Source: Palsa-661 sp035535015
GTDB taxonomy: Bacteria; Actinomycetota; Acidimicrobiia; Acidimicrobiales; UBA8190
Assembly: GCA_035535015.1 (NCBI GenBank)
Contig: DATLQU010000013.1
Location: 1 to 18,988, forward strand
Length of the DNA: 18,988 bases
Direction of reading: 5' to 3'
Shown: in pieces, positions 1 through 6,015 of the stretch
Layout of the letters: each line of letters opens with the position of its first letter
Position numbering within the stretch: position 1 is the stretch's first letter
Position numbers and translations under genes: made by a program
Notes under the pieces: generated by a model
What the model was told of the DNA's origin: nothing
What the model saw: the letters and a program-made list of their open reading frames with translations, nothing else
Database searches by the model: none

Positions 1-141
1 CTTGACACTGGTACAGGTCACCGTTCCCGGCGAGGCCGCCTTGCCCTTGGCGAAGGCGGCGCCAGTGCCCACCACGCCCACCGACGCCAGCATCAGGGCC
101 ACGCCCGTGCCCGCCATCGCTACCTTACGATTGAACTTCAC
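1..141 (-). CDS. Secreted protein, N-terminal part (runs off the left edge)
   Basis: The complement reads from a GTG at 141-139 to the window edge without a stop, giving 47 codons. A strong ribosome binding site (GAGGAGG, complement of 146-152) sits four bases upstream and decides the start. The N-terminus is a textbook signal peptide: a basic start (KFNRK), a hydrophobic core rich in A, V, G and L over about residues 8-28, and a likely signal peptidase cleavage after AFA near residue 30. The mature part then begins KGKAASPGTVTC. A cysteine shortly after the cleavage site and the short TC motif suggest an extracytoplasmic small domain, but too little is visible to name a family. The gene is transcribed away from the window in the same direction as the downstream c-di-GMP gene, separated from it by about 300 bp of repeat-rich spacer, so it probably has its own promoter. 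Confidence 0.75.
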   Translation of the reverse strand, partial: MKFNRKVAMAGTGVALMLASVGVVGTGAAFAKGKAASPGTVTCTSVK

Positions 142-270
142 GTTTCCTCCTCATTGGATGGGTGTTCGAACGACATCGTCCTTCTTCGCCATACAAACGA
201 TGCTGGTCGGCACACCGTTACACGAGGAACCCCCCGGGTCCCGTTCGCACCACCATGCCAGTCCGCTGAC

Positions 271-310
271 GTGTGATTCGGGTGGAGACGATGTGTGATT
301 CATGTGGAGA
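271..310. repeat. Direct repeat pair, 18 bp at 22-bp period
   Basis: GTGTGATTCGGGTGGAGA at 271-288 recurs as GTGTGATTCATGTGGAGA at 293-310, differing at two positions. The pair lies upstream of the minus-strand secreted protein gene and could be a regulator binding site or a local duplication. Confidence 0.7.
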
Positions 311-345
311 AGACGCGGGATGGGTCGGAGATCGGTGCCACGACG

Positions 346-384
346 TTCACCGACGATGTGCACCGACGACGTTCACCGAGAGGG
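346..384. repeat. 13-bp tandem repeat, three imperfect copies
   Basis: Units TTCACCGACGATG (346-358), TGCACCGACGACG (359-371) and TTCACCGAGAGGG (372-384) share a CACCGA core at exact 13-bp spacing. A related ACACCGAG core recurs at 17-bp spacing in front of acpP (4517-4574). Confidence 0.65.
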
Positions 385-396
385 TTGCGCTGGGCG

Positions 397-417
397 CCGG
401 CAACCGGCAACCGGCAA
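397..417. repeat. 7-bp tandem repeat (CCGGCAA) x3
   Basis: CCGGCAA is repeated three times perfectly at 397-403, 404-410 and 411-417, about 20 bp beyond the stop codon of the c-di-GMP gene. A repeat of this kind can arise by slippage. Confidence 0.75.
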
Positions 418-438
418 CGGACGAACCCTGTCCGCCGA

Positions 439-2169
439 TCAGGTGACGGGTTCCACCAACTGTTCGAAGGGACCGGGCCGGCCGAAGTAGAAGCCCTGGG
501 CGAATTCGCAACCCATGGCCCGCAGGGCCACGGCCTGGGCGTAGGTCTCCACGCCCTCACCCACGATGGTGAGGCGGAGCTCGTGGCCGAGGCCTATGAG
601 GCCGCGGACCATGGCCCCGGTGTCGCGTTCGCGGATGGCGTCGAGCGAGGCGATGAATTCGGCGTCGATCTTGAGGCCGGTGACGGGGAGGTCGAGGAGC
701 CAGGAGAGATTGGACTGGCCGGAGCCGAAGTCGTCGACCTGGACGGCGACGCCCAGATCGTGGAGAGCGGCCAGGACGTTGTCGGTGGTGACGACGTCGC
801 GGATGGCGTGTTCGGGGATCTCGAAACCGAGGAGCAGGGGCGGGACCTGGTGGGCGGCGGTCAGCTCGAGCACGAGCTCGGCGAAGTGGAGATCGGCGAG
901 CTGGCGCGGTGAGAGGTTGACCCACATGTGAAAGCCGTCGGGCAGGGTGCCCGAGGCCCGGAGCCGGGCCAGATCGGCCAGGGCGTGGTCGAGGATCCAG
1001 CGGCCCAGGGGACCGGTGAGGCCCACCTTCTCGGCCACGCCCAGGAATTCCGACGGTGGGACGAGACCGTGGCCGGGACGGTTCCAGCGGACGAGGGCCT
1101 CGGTGCCGACGATGCCGCCCGAGCGGAGATCGATGATGGGCTGGTACTCGAGGACGAGCTCGTCTGAGTCCATGGCCAGTCGCAGGCCCTGTTCGATCTC
1201 CGAACGCGAGGCGGCGCGGGCCTGCATGGTCTCGTCGAAGAGTTTCCAGCCGGCCTTGCCCTCGGCCTTGGCGCCGTACATGGCCAGGTCGGCGTCGCGC
1301 AGGAGATCGTCCCCGGTGGTCCCGAGATCGCCCGGGGCGGCGACGACGATACCGATGGAGGCGGTGAGCCGGTGCTCGGTGCCCCCGATGGCCACGGGAC
1401 GGGCCAGCTCGGCCAGGATGACCTCGGCGATCCGGAAGGCGACGTCCACCGACTCGACGTCGGGACAGACGACCACGAACTCGTCACCGCCGAAACGGGC
1501 GATGGTGTCGGTCCGGCGACGGGCCTCGGCCAAGCGGTTGGCCAGCTCCCGCAGGGCCAGGTCGCCGACGTGGTGACCGAAGTGGTCGTTGACCGCCTTG
1601 AAGCCGTCGAGGTCGATGAAGAGGATGGCCAGGGCCGAGTGGTTGCGGCGGCAGATGGCCAGGGCCTGGTTGATCCGGTCGTCGAGCAGCGCCCGGTTGG
1701 GCAGGCCGGTCAGGGGGTCGTAGAGGGCCTGGTTCTGGCTGAGCCGTTCCAGCCGGCTGGCCAGGTTCCGGTTCTCGGCCACCAGGGCCCCCTGGGCCAG
1801 GCCCCGGCGGACGGCGTCGATGAAGGTTTCCGTGGCCATGGGCTTGATGAGGTAGCCGTCGACCAGGCCGACGGCGGTGATGGCCCTCTCGAGGGTGGCG
1901 TGACCGGTGAGGAGCAGGACGGGCAGGGTGGGTTCACGGTCCTTGAGCGCCTGGGCCAGCTCCAGGCCGTCGGCGTCGGGGAGGACGAAATCGATGACGA
2001 CCAGGCCCGGGGCCTGCTCGGCGTGGACGGCCAGGGCCTGCTCGGCGCTGGCGGCGCCGAAGGCGGCGATACCGGCCCCGGCCAGGACGGCCAGGAGGCT
2101 GGCCCGGGTCGAGACGTCGTCGTCGACGACGAGGACGGTCTCCGAGCCCGCCGGCCCCTCTTCCTGCAT
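439..2169 (-). CDS. Response regulator with GGDEF and EAL domains (c-di-GMP turnover)
   Basis: A 576-residue protein with three domains in order. Residues about 10-125 are a CheY-like receiver with the acidic pair D16-D17, the phosphoacceptor D60, T88 and K109 all present. Residues about 150-315 are a diguanylate cyclase domain with an intact GGDEF signature (227-231) and an RxxD inhibitory site (218-221) at the standard five-residue spacing. Residues about 325-570 are an EAL phosphodiesterase domain with EAL at 357-359, a DDFGSG loop, an LKID lysine motif and an EGVET motif, so both catalytic halves look competent. It should be a soluble cytoplasmic protein that makes or degrades cyclic di-GMP under control of a phosphorelay. 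No partner histidine kinase lies in the window. It is transcribed divergently from the fab operon, and the start ATG at 2169 precedes the receiver by about ten residues, as expected. Confidence 0.93.
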   Translation of the reverse strand: MQEEGPAGSETVLVVDDDVSTRASLLAVLAGAGIAAFGAASAEQALAVHAEQAPGLVVIDFVLPDADGLELAQALKDREPTLPVLLLTGHATLERAITAVGLVDGYLIKPMATETFIDAVRRGLAQGALVAENRNLASRLERLSQNQALYDPLTGLPNRALLDDRINQALAICRRNHSALAILFIDLDGFKAVNDHFGHHVGDLALRELANRLAEARRRTDTIARFGGDEFVVVCPDVESVDVAFRIAEVILAELARPVAIGGTEHRLTASIGIVVAAPGDLGTTGDDLLRDADLAMYGAKAEGKAGWKLFDETMQARAASRSEIEQGLRLAMDSDELVLEYQPIIDLRSGGIVGTEALVRWNRPGHGLVPPSEFLGVAEKVGLTGPLGRWILDHALADLARLRASGTLPDGFHMWVNLSPRQLADLHFAELVLELTAAHQVPPLLLGFEIPEHAIRDVVTTDNVLAALHDLGVAVQVDDFGSGQSNLSWLLDLPVTGLKIDAEFIASLDAIRERDTGAMVRGLIGLGHELRLTIVGEGVETYAQAVALRAMGCEFAQGFYFGRPGPFEQLVEPVT

Positions 2170-2330
2170 TCCCGCACCCCGGTCTCGCAGCCCCAGCGGC
2201 CACCCGTCGTCGATTCAGCTTCTATCACTCCACGCGCGAAGTCAATCGGGCAAACACTCACAGTGCGTCGTTATTTCGATCCGGATCCCGCGAAGTCCGG
2301 GGCGGTGATCGCACTGCGAGAGGTAGGCGA

Positions 2331-2345
2331 CTCACGGAACGTGAG
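2331..2345. promoter_or_regulatory. Inverted repeat CTCACG-GAA-CGTGAG, candidate operator
   Basis: Perfect 6-bp arms separated by three bases, located about 110 bp upstream of the preferred fabD start and 38 bp (centre to centre) from a second palindrome. The geometry suits a dimeric repressor, but no known consensus is recognised. Confidence 0.4.
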
Positions 2346-2368
2346 CGTCAGGACGAGAAGTCAAGGGT

Positions 2369-2382
2369 TTACCTACCGGTAA
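2369..2382. promoter_or_regulatory. Inverted repeat TTACCTACCGGTAA, candidate operator of the fab operon
   Basis: TTACC and GGTAA arms flank four bases, and an overlapping TACCGGTA palindrome sits inside. It is the most AT-containing spot just upstream of fabD. Fatty acid synthesis operons of Gram-positive bacteria are commonly controlled by a repressor or activator binding a palindrome at this place, but the motif does not match a consensus I can name. Confidence 0.4.
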
Positions 2383-2453
2383 CGTGACGGGCCCTTCCGG
2401 CCGTGTCAGCCTGGGACGGGGCCACGGTGCAGAAGGGTCGGAGAGGAGCTGGG

Positions 2454-3746
2454 GTGCTGGCGTTCACGTTCCCGGGCCAGGGGTCGCAGCGGCGAGGTAT
2501 GGGGCGGCCCTGGGCCGGTCATCCCTCCTGGGAGGTGGTGGGCGAGGCCTCCGAGGTGGCCGGCCGTGATCTGGGTCGGCTGCTGCTCGAGGCCGACCAG
2601 GACGAGCTGACCCTGACGGCCAACGCCCAGCTGGCCACCTACGTGCTCAGCCTGGTGGTCCTGGACGCCATCGAACGGGTCGGGATCGAGCCGACCGCCT
2701 GCGCCGGGCACAGCCTGGGCGAGTACACGGCCCTGACGGCCAGTGGCGCCCTCGGGTTCGAGGACGGGGTCCGGCTGGTGGTGGAACGGGGTGAGGCCAT
2801 GCACCATACGGCCGAGGAACGGACCGGCACCATGGCCGCGGTCCTGGGGGCCGACGACGATGCCGTGGAGGCCGCCTGCCAGAGGGCCGAGGGCGAGGTC
2901 TGGGTGGCCAATTACAACGCCCCCAGCCAGGTGGTGATCGCCGGGGACCCCGAAGCGGTGGCCCGGGCCGGGGAGATCGCCAAGGAGCTCGGGGCCCGGC
3001 GGGTGATGGCCTTCGCCGTGGCCGGCGCCTTCCATACCGCCCTGATGACCCCGGCCCGGGCTCGGCTGCGCAAGGCCCTGGCCGACACCGCGTTCAGCGC
3101 CCCCGAGATCCCGGTGGTGGCCAACGTCGACGGCCGTGTCCACGCCGGCGCCGACGACTGGCCGGCGCTGCTGTCGGCCCAGCTCTGCAGCCCCGTCCGC
3201 TGGCACCAGAGCCTGGCCACCCTGGCCGAGCTGGGCGCCACCCAGCTGGTGGAGGTGGGACCGGGCGGGGTGCTGACCGGCCTCACCCGGCGGACCCTGC
3301 CCGATGCCCAGGCCCTGGCCGTGGCCACCCCCGACGACCTCGGCGTCCTGGTCGACACCCTGTCGGGCACCGAGACCTGGCACACCTACGCCTCGGAACA
3401 CCAGGGCGAGCACCTCTACACCTCCGAACGGGTGGTCGTCTCGCCCGCGGCCGGGATCTTCTCTCCCGACCCCGGCCTGTCGGCTCCGGGGCCGGGAGGC
3501 TCGGCCGCCCCCTCGGCGGCCCTGTCCACGGCCGCGTCCCCGCAGACCGCGTCCCCGGAGACCCCGTCGGCGGAGACCCCGACGGGCAGCGCCGAGGTGG
3601 TGGTGGGGGGGCTGCTCGGACGGGTCGGGGAGATCGAGGTGCGGACCCCGTTCGCCGGCCAGGTGGTCGGCTTCCTGGCCCATCGGGGCGAGCGGGTGGT
3701 GGCCGGCCAACCGTTGGCCTGGCTGCGGGTCGGCACGGGGACGTGA
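2454..3746 (+). CDS. fabD: Malonyl-CoA:ACP transacylase with a C-terminal biotinyl/lipoyl-like extension
   Basis: FabD transfers malonyl from CoA to acyl carrier protein to feed chain elongation. The core shows the N-terminal FPGQGSQ, the nucleophile motif GHSLGE, the malonate-binding arginine in ERGEAM and the catalytic histidine in GAFH. I place the start at GTG 2454 because AGGAG (2444-2448) lies five bases upstream and the protein then begins directly with LAFTFPGQ; an in-frame GTG at 2403 would add 17 unlikely residues. The core ends after about 300 residues, but the protein goes on for over 100 more: an ERVVVSPAAGIF segment, an A/P/S/T/E-rich linker of about 50 residues (roughly 3475-3590), then EVVVGGLLGRVGEIEV, RTPFAGQVVGFLAHRGE and VVAGQPLAWL. 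That order resembles a biotin carboxyl carrier fold lacking the EAMKM lysine hairpin. It overlaps fabG by four bases (GTGA). Confidence 0.92.
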   Translation: MLAFTFPGQGSQRRGMGRPWAGHPSWEVVGEASEVAGRDLGRLLLEADQDELTLTANAQLATYVLSLVVLDAIERVGIEPTACAGHSLGEYTALTASGALGFEDGVRLVVERGEAMHHTAEERTGTMAAVLGADDDAVEAACQRAEGEVWVANYNAPSQVVIAGDPEAVARAGEIAKELGARRVMAFAVAGAFHTALMTPARARLRKALADTAFSAPEIPVVANVDGRVHAGADDWPALLSAQLCSPVRWHQSLATLAELGATQLVEVGPGGVLTGLTRRTLPDAQALAVATPDDLGVLVDTLSGTETWHTYASEHQGEHLYTSERVVVSPAAGIFSPDPGLSAPGPGGSAAPSAALSTAASPQTASPETPSAETPTGSAEVVVGGLLGRVGEIEVRTPFAGQVVGFLAHRGERVVAGQPLAWLRVGTGT

Positions 3747-4492
3747 CCGGGGCGGGCCGCGGCGGTCGGGTTGTTCTGGTGACAGGGGGGTCCCGGGGGA
3801 TCGGGCTGGCCTGCGCCCGGCGCTTCCAGCTGATGGGCGACCGGGTGGCGGTCACCTACCGGACGGCCCCGCCCACCGATCTCGGCGGCCCCACCGACGG
3901 GGCGTCCCCGCTGTTGCCCGTGGTGTGCGACGTGACCGACCCTGTCCAGGTGGAGGCGGCCTTCATCGGCGTGGAGGAGGCCCTCGGTCCGGTCGAGGTG
4001 CTGGTGGCCAACGCCGGGATGACGAAGGACATGCTTCTGTTGCGGATGAAGGAAGAGGCCTGGAGCGAGGTGATCGACACCAACCTGACCGGGGTCTACC
4101 GGACGGTGCGCCGGGCGCTCGGCCCGATGGTCCGGGCCCACCGGGGCCGGATCGTCCTCGTCTCCTCGGTGGTGGGGTTCCTGGGCTCGGCCGGACAGGT
4201 GAACTACGCGGCGGCCAAGGCCGGACTGGTGGGGCTGGCCCGGTCACTGGCCCGCGAGGTCGGCAGCCGTGGCATCACCGTGAACGTGGTGGCGCCGGGC
4301 ATGGTCGACACCGATATGATCGCCAACCTGGGCGATCAGCGTGTGGAGCTGCTCCGGTCCATGGTGCCGCTCGGGCGTGCCGCCACGCCGGACGAGGTGG
4401 CGGGAGTGGTGGCCTTTCTCTCCTCCGACGATGCCGGCTACGTGACGGGGGCGGTGCTGCCCGTCGACGGGGGCCTGGCCATGGGCCTGTGA
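3743..4492 (+). CDS. fabG: 3-oxoacyl-ACP reductase (SDR family)
   Basis: Reduces 3-ketoacyl-ACP to 3-hydroxyacyl-ACP with NADPH. The 249-residue length is typical. Visible short-chain dehydrogenase motifs are the Rossmann TGGSRGIG near the N-terminus, the NAG motif (NAGMTKD), the TNL asparagine, the catalytic serine in VLVSSVVG, the YAAAK catalytic Tyr/Lys pair, the PGMVDT motif and the C-terminal VTGAVLPVDGG. The GTG start lies inside the fabD stop (GTGA overlap), implying translational coupling. SDR proteins are broad, but the position between fabD and acpP makes FabG the natural assignment. A small insert after the second strand (PTDLGGPTDGASP) replaces the usual short loop. Confidence 0.93.
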   Translation: MTGAGRGGRVVLVTGGSRGIGLACARRFQLMGDRVAVTYRTAPPTDLGGPTDGASPLLPVVCDVTDPVQVEAAFIGVEEALGPVEVLVANAGMTKDMLLLRMKEEAWSEVIDTNLTGVYRTVRRALGPMVRAHRGRIVLVSSVVGFLGSAGQVNYAAAKAGLVGLARSLAREVGSRGITVNVVAPGMVDTDMIANLGDQRVELLRSMVPLGRAATPDEVAGVVAFLSSDDAGYVTGAVLPVDGGLAMGL

Positions 4493-4516
4493 TCGAGAAG
4501 TACCGCAAACCACGAG

Positions 4517-4574
4517 ACACCGAGTAGGGCGAAACACCGAGTCCGCTGCAACACCGAGCAAAGGGAGACACCGA
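4517..4574 (+). repeat. 17-bp-period repeat array ending on the acpP start codon
   Basis: ACACCGAG occurs at 4517-4524, 4534-4541 and 4551-4558, and ACACCGAT at 4568-4575, all exactly 17 bp apart. The first seven bases (ACACCGA) are invariant while the intervening bases differ between units, so this is not a simple fresh duplication. The last copy runs into the ATG of acpP at 4574, and the third spacer provides the purine-rich ribosome binding site (AAAGGGAG). A degraded fifth copy (TACCG) may start at 4500. The array fills most of the 81-bp gap between fabG and acpP, the only real gap in this operon. Confidence 0.85.
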
Positions 4575-4813
4575 TGAGCGACGATGCCACCTTCGCCAAG
4601 TTCCGAGCCTGCACCGTCGAGGTGCTCCAGGTCCCCGAGGACAAGGTCGTGCTCGAGGCGCGCTTCGGCGACGACCTCGACGCCGACAGCCTCGACCTGG
4701 TCGAGCTGGTGATGGCGTTGGAGGAGTCGTTCGACGTGACGGTGGAGGAGACCGAGCTCGAGGACATCGAGACGGTGGGCCAGGCCTACACGTTGATCAC
4801 GTCCAAACTCTGA
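4574..4813 (+). CDS. acpP: Acyl carrier protein
   Basis: A 79-residue acidic protein, the usual ACP size. The DADSLDLVEL motif carries the serine (S39) that receives 4'-phosphopantetheine, followed by the helix-2 sequence VMALEESFDV and a C-terminal helix ending in LITSKL. It shuttles acyl intermediates among FabD, FabG and FabF in the cytoplasm. The ribosome binding site AAAGGGAG lies within the preceding repeat array. The stop TGA shares its last base with the start of fabF. Whether it serves bulk fatty acid synthesis or a dedicated pathway cannot be decided from this window; a second ACP elsewhere would favour the latter. Confidence 0.95.
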   Translation: MSDDATFAKFRACTVEVLQVPEDKVVLEARFGDDLDADSLDLVELVMALEESFDVTVEETELEDIETVGQAYTLITSKL

Positions 4814-6015
4814 TGTTGCTGGGCGTCGGACCCGACGGGCCCGTGCCGGGGCGGCGGGTCGTGATCACCGGCATGGGCGTGCTGGCGTGTTGCGGCATCG
4901 GCCTCGACGCCTTCTGGGACGGATTGAACCGGCCGGCACCGGCCGGCGAGCGGCGGGTCCGCGACTTCGATCCCGCGAACTGGTTCGGGCCGAAGGAGGC
5001 GCGTCGGGTCGACCGGTTCGCCCAATTGGCCGTGGCCGCGGCCGACATGGCCATGACCGACGCCGGACAGATCGGGGCCGATCCCGACCGGGCCGGGGTG
5101 ATCTTCGGCACCGGGGTGGGCGGCCTCGAATCGCTCGAGGAGCAGATCGCCGTCTTCTTGGAGAAGGGGGCGCGGCGGATCTCGCCGTTCCTGATCCCCA
5201 TGCTGATGGCCAACGCCGGTGCCGCCAACATCTCCATGCGGGCCGGCTGGCGCGGGCCGTGCGAGACGATCACGACCGCCTGTGCGGCGGGGACCCACTC
5301 CCTGGCCGCCGCCGCCCGGCTGGTGGCCGGCGGCCGGTGCGACGTGGCCATCGGCGGCGGGTCCGAGGCGGCCATGACCCCCGTCGGGGTGGGGGCCTTC
5401 ACCAACATGACGGCACTCTCCAGCTCCGGGAATTCCCGACCCTTCGACGCCCGACGCGACGGCTTCGTGGTGACCGAGGCTGCCGGCGCTCTCGTCCTCG
5501 AGAGCCTGGACCATGCCCGGCGCCGCGGGGCGCGCCTCTACGGTGAGATCCTCGGCGCCGGATCGACGGCCGACGCCCACCACATCACCGCCCCCGCTCC
5601 CGGTGGCAACGGCGCCGCCGCCTGCATGGAGCTGGCCCTGGCCGACGCCGGGGTGGCGGCCGACGCCGTCGGCCACATCAACGCCCACGGGACCTCCACC
5701 CCCCTGAACGATCTGGCCGAAGCGCAGGCCATCACCAAGGTGTTCGGTCACCCCGGTCCGCCGGTGACCTCCACCAAGGGGGTTACCGGACACGCCCTCG
5801 GCGGGGCCGGTGCCATCGAGGCGGTGGCCACCACCCTGGCCATCGCCCGGCGGTTGATCCCGCCCACCGCCGGTTACGAAGAGCCCGATCCCGAGATCTC
5901 CCTCGACATCGTGCACGGCACGGCCCGGTCCTGGGAACCGGCACCGTCGTTGTCCAACTCTTTCGGCTTCGGGGGCCACAACGGCACCCTGGTCATCGGT
6001 CCCGTCGAGGAGTGA
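4813..6015 (+). CDS. fabF: 3-oxoacyl-ACP synthase II (beta-ketoacyl synthase)
   Basis: Decarboxylative Claisen condensation of malonyl-ACP with an acyl-ACP. The 400-residue length and the Cys-His-His triad fit FabF: nucleophile C157 in TTACAAGTHSL, H292 in NAHGTSTPLND and H327 in GHALGGAGAIEA. The GTGVGG loop near residue 98 and the C-terminal SNSFGFGGHN gating motif are also present. The start ATG shares one base with the acpP stop, so the pair is translationally coupled. About ten residues precede the usual VVITGMGV strand. No partner chain-length factor follows, which argues against an aromatic polyketide minimal set. Its 3' end overlaps the next gene by four bases (GTGA). Confidence 0.94.
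   Translation: MLLGVGPDGPVPGRRVVITGMGVLACCGIGLDAFWDGLNRPAPAGERRVRDFDPANWFGPKEARRVDRFAQLAVAAADMAMTDAGQIGADPDRAGVIFGTGVGGLESLEEQIAVFLEKGARRISPFLIPMLMANAGAANISMRAGWRGPCETITTACAAGTHSLAAAARLVAGGRCDVAIGGGSEAAMTPVGVGAFTNMTALSSSGNSRPFDARRDGFVVTEAAGALVLESLDHARRRGARLYGEILGAGSTADAHHITAPAPGGNGAAACMELALADAGVAADAVGHINAHGTSTPLNDLAEAQAITKVFGHPGPPVTSTKGVTGHALGGAGAIEAVATTLAIARRLIPPTAGYEEPDPEISLDIVHGTARSWEPAPSLSNSFGFGGHNGTLVIGPVEE

Larger units (their letters stand above)
142..438. other. Intergenic spacer with no convincing gene, rich in short direct repeats
   Basis: This stretch lies between the 3' end of the c-di-GMP gene and the start of the secreted protein gene, both on the minus strand. Short open frames exist on both strands, but none has a good ribosome binding site or a recognisable product. 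It must contain the promoter of the secreted protein gene, although I see no clear -35/-10 pair. It holds three separate sets of short direct repeats, listed individually. Confidence 0.6.
2170..2453. promoter_or_regulatory. Divergent intergenic region between the c-di-GMP gene and the fab operon
   Basis: About 280 bp with no gene. It must carry the promoters for both divergent units. The DNA is locally less GC-rich around 2210-2290 and 2355-2385. On the minus strand a TTGACT (complement of 2240-2245) is followed by ATAGAA (complement of 2220-2225), but the spacer is only 14 bp, so I do not call it a promoter. Two inverted repeats listed separately are the best operator candidates. A 10-bp palindrome GATCCGGATC lies at 2278-2287. 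Confidence 0.5.

Noticed and set aside
2220..2245. TTGACT...ATAGAA as a promoter for the c-di-GMP gene
   Set aside because: The spacer is 14 bp, too short for a normal sigma-70-type promoter, and the -10 match is poor.
2406..3710. Long minus-strand open frame opposite fabD
   Set aside because: Low-complexity Gly/His/Pro-rich translation with no domain; it is the antisense shadow of fabD in GC-rich DNA.
3475..3746. FabD tail as a functional biotinylated domain
   Set aside because: No lysine lies in the position of the EAMKM motif, so biotin or lipoate cannot be attached.
4517..4574. CRISPR-like array at the acpP leader
   Set aside because: Repeats are only 7-8 bp with 9-bp spacers and overlap a start codon; no cas genes are present.
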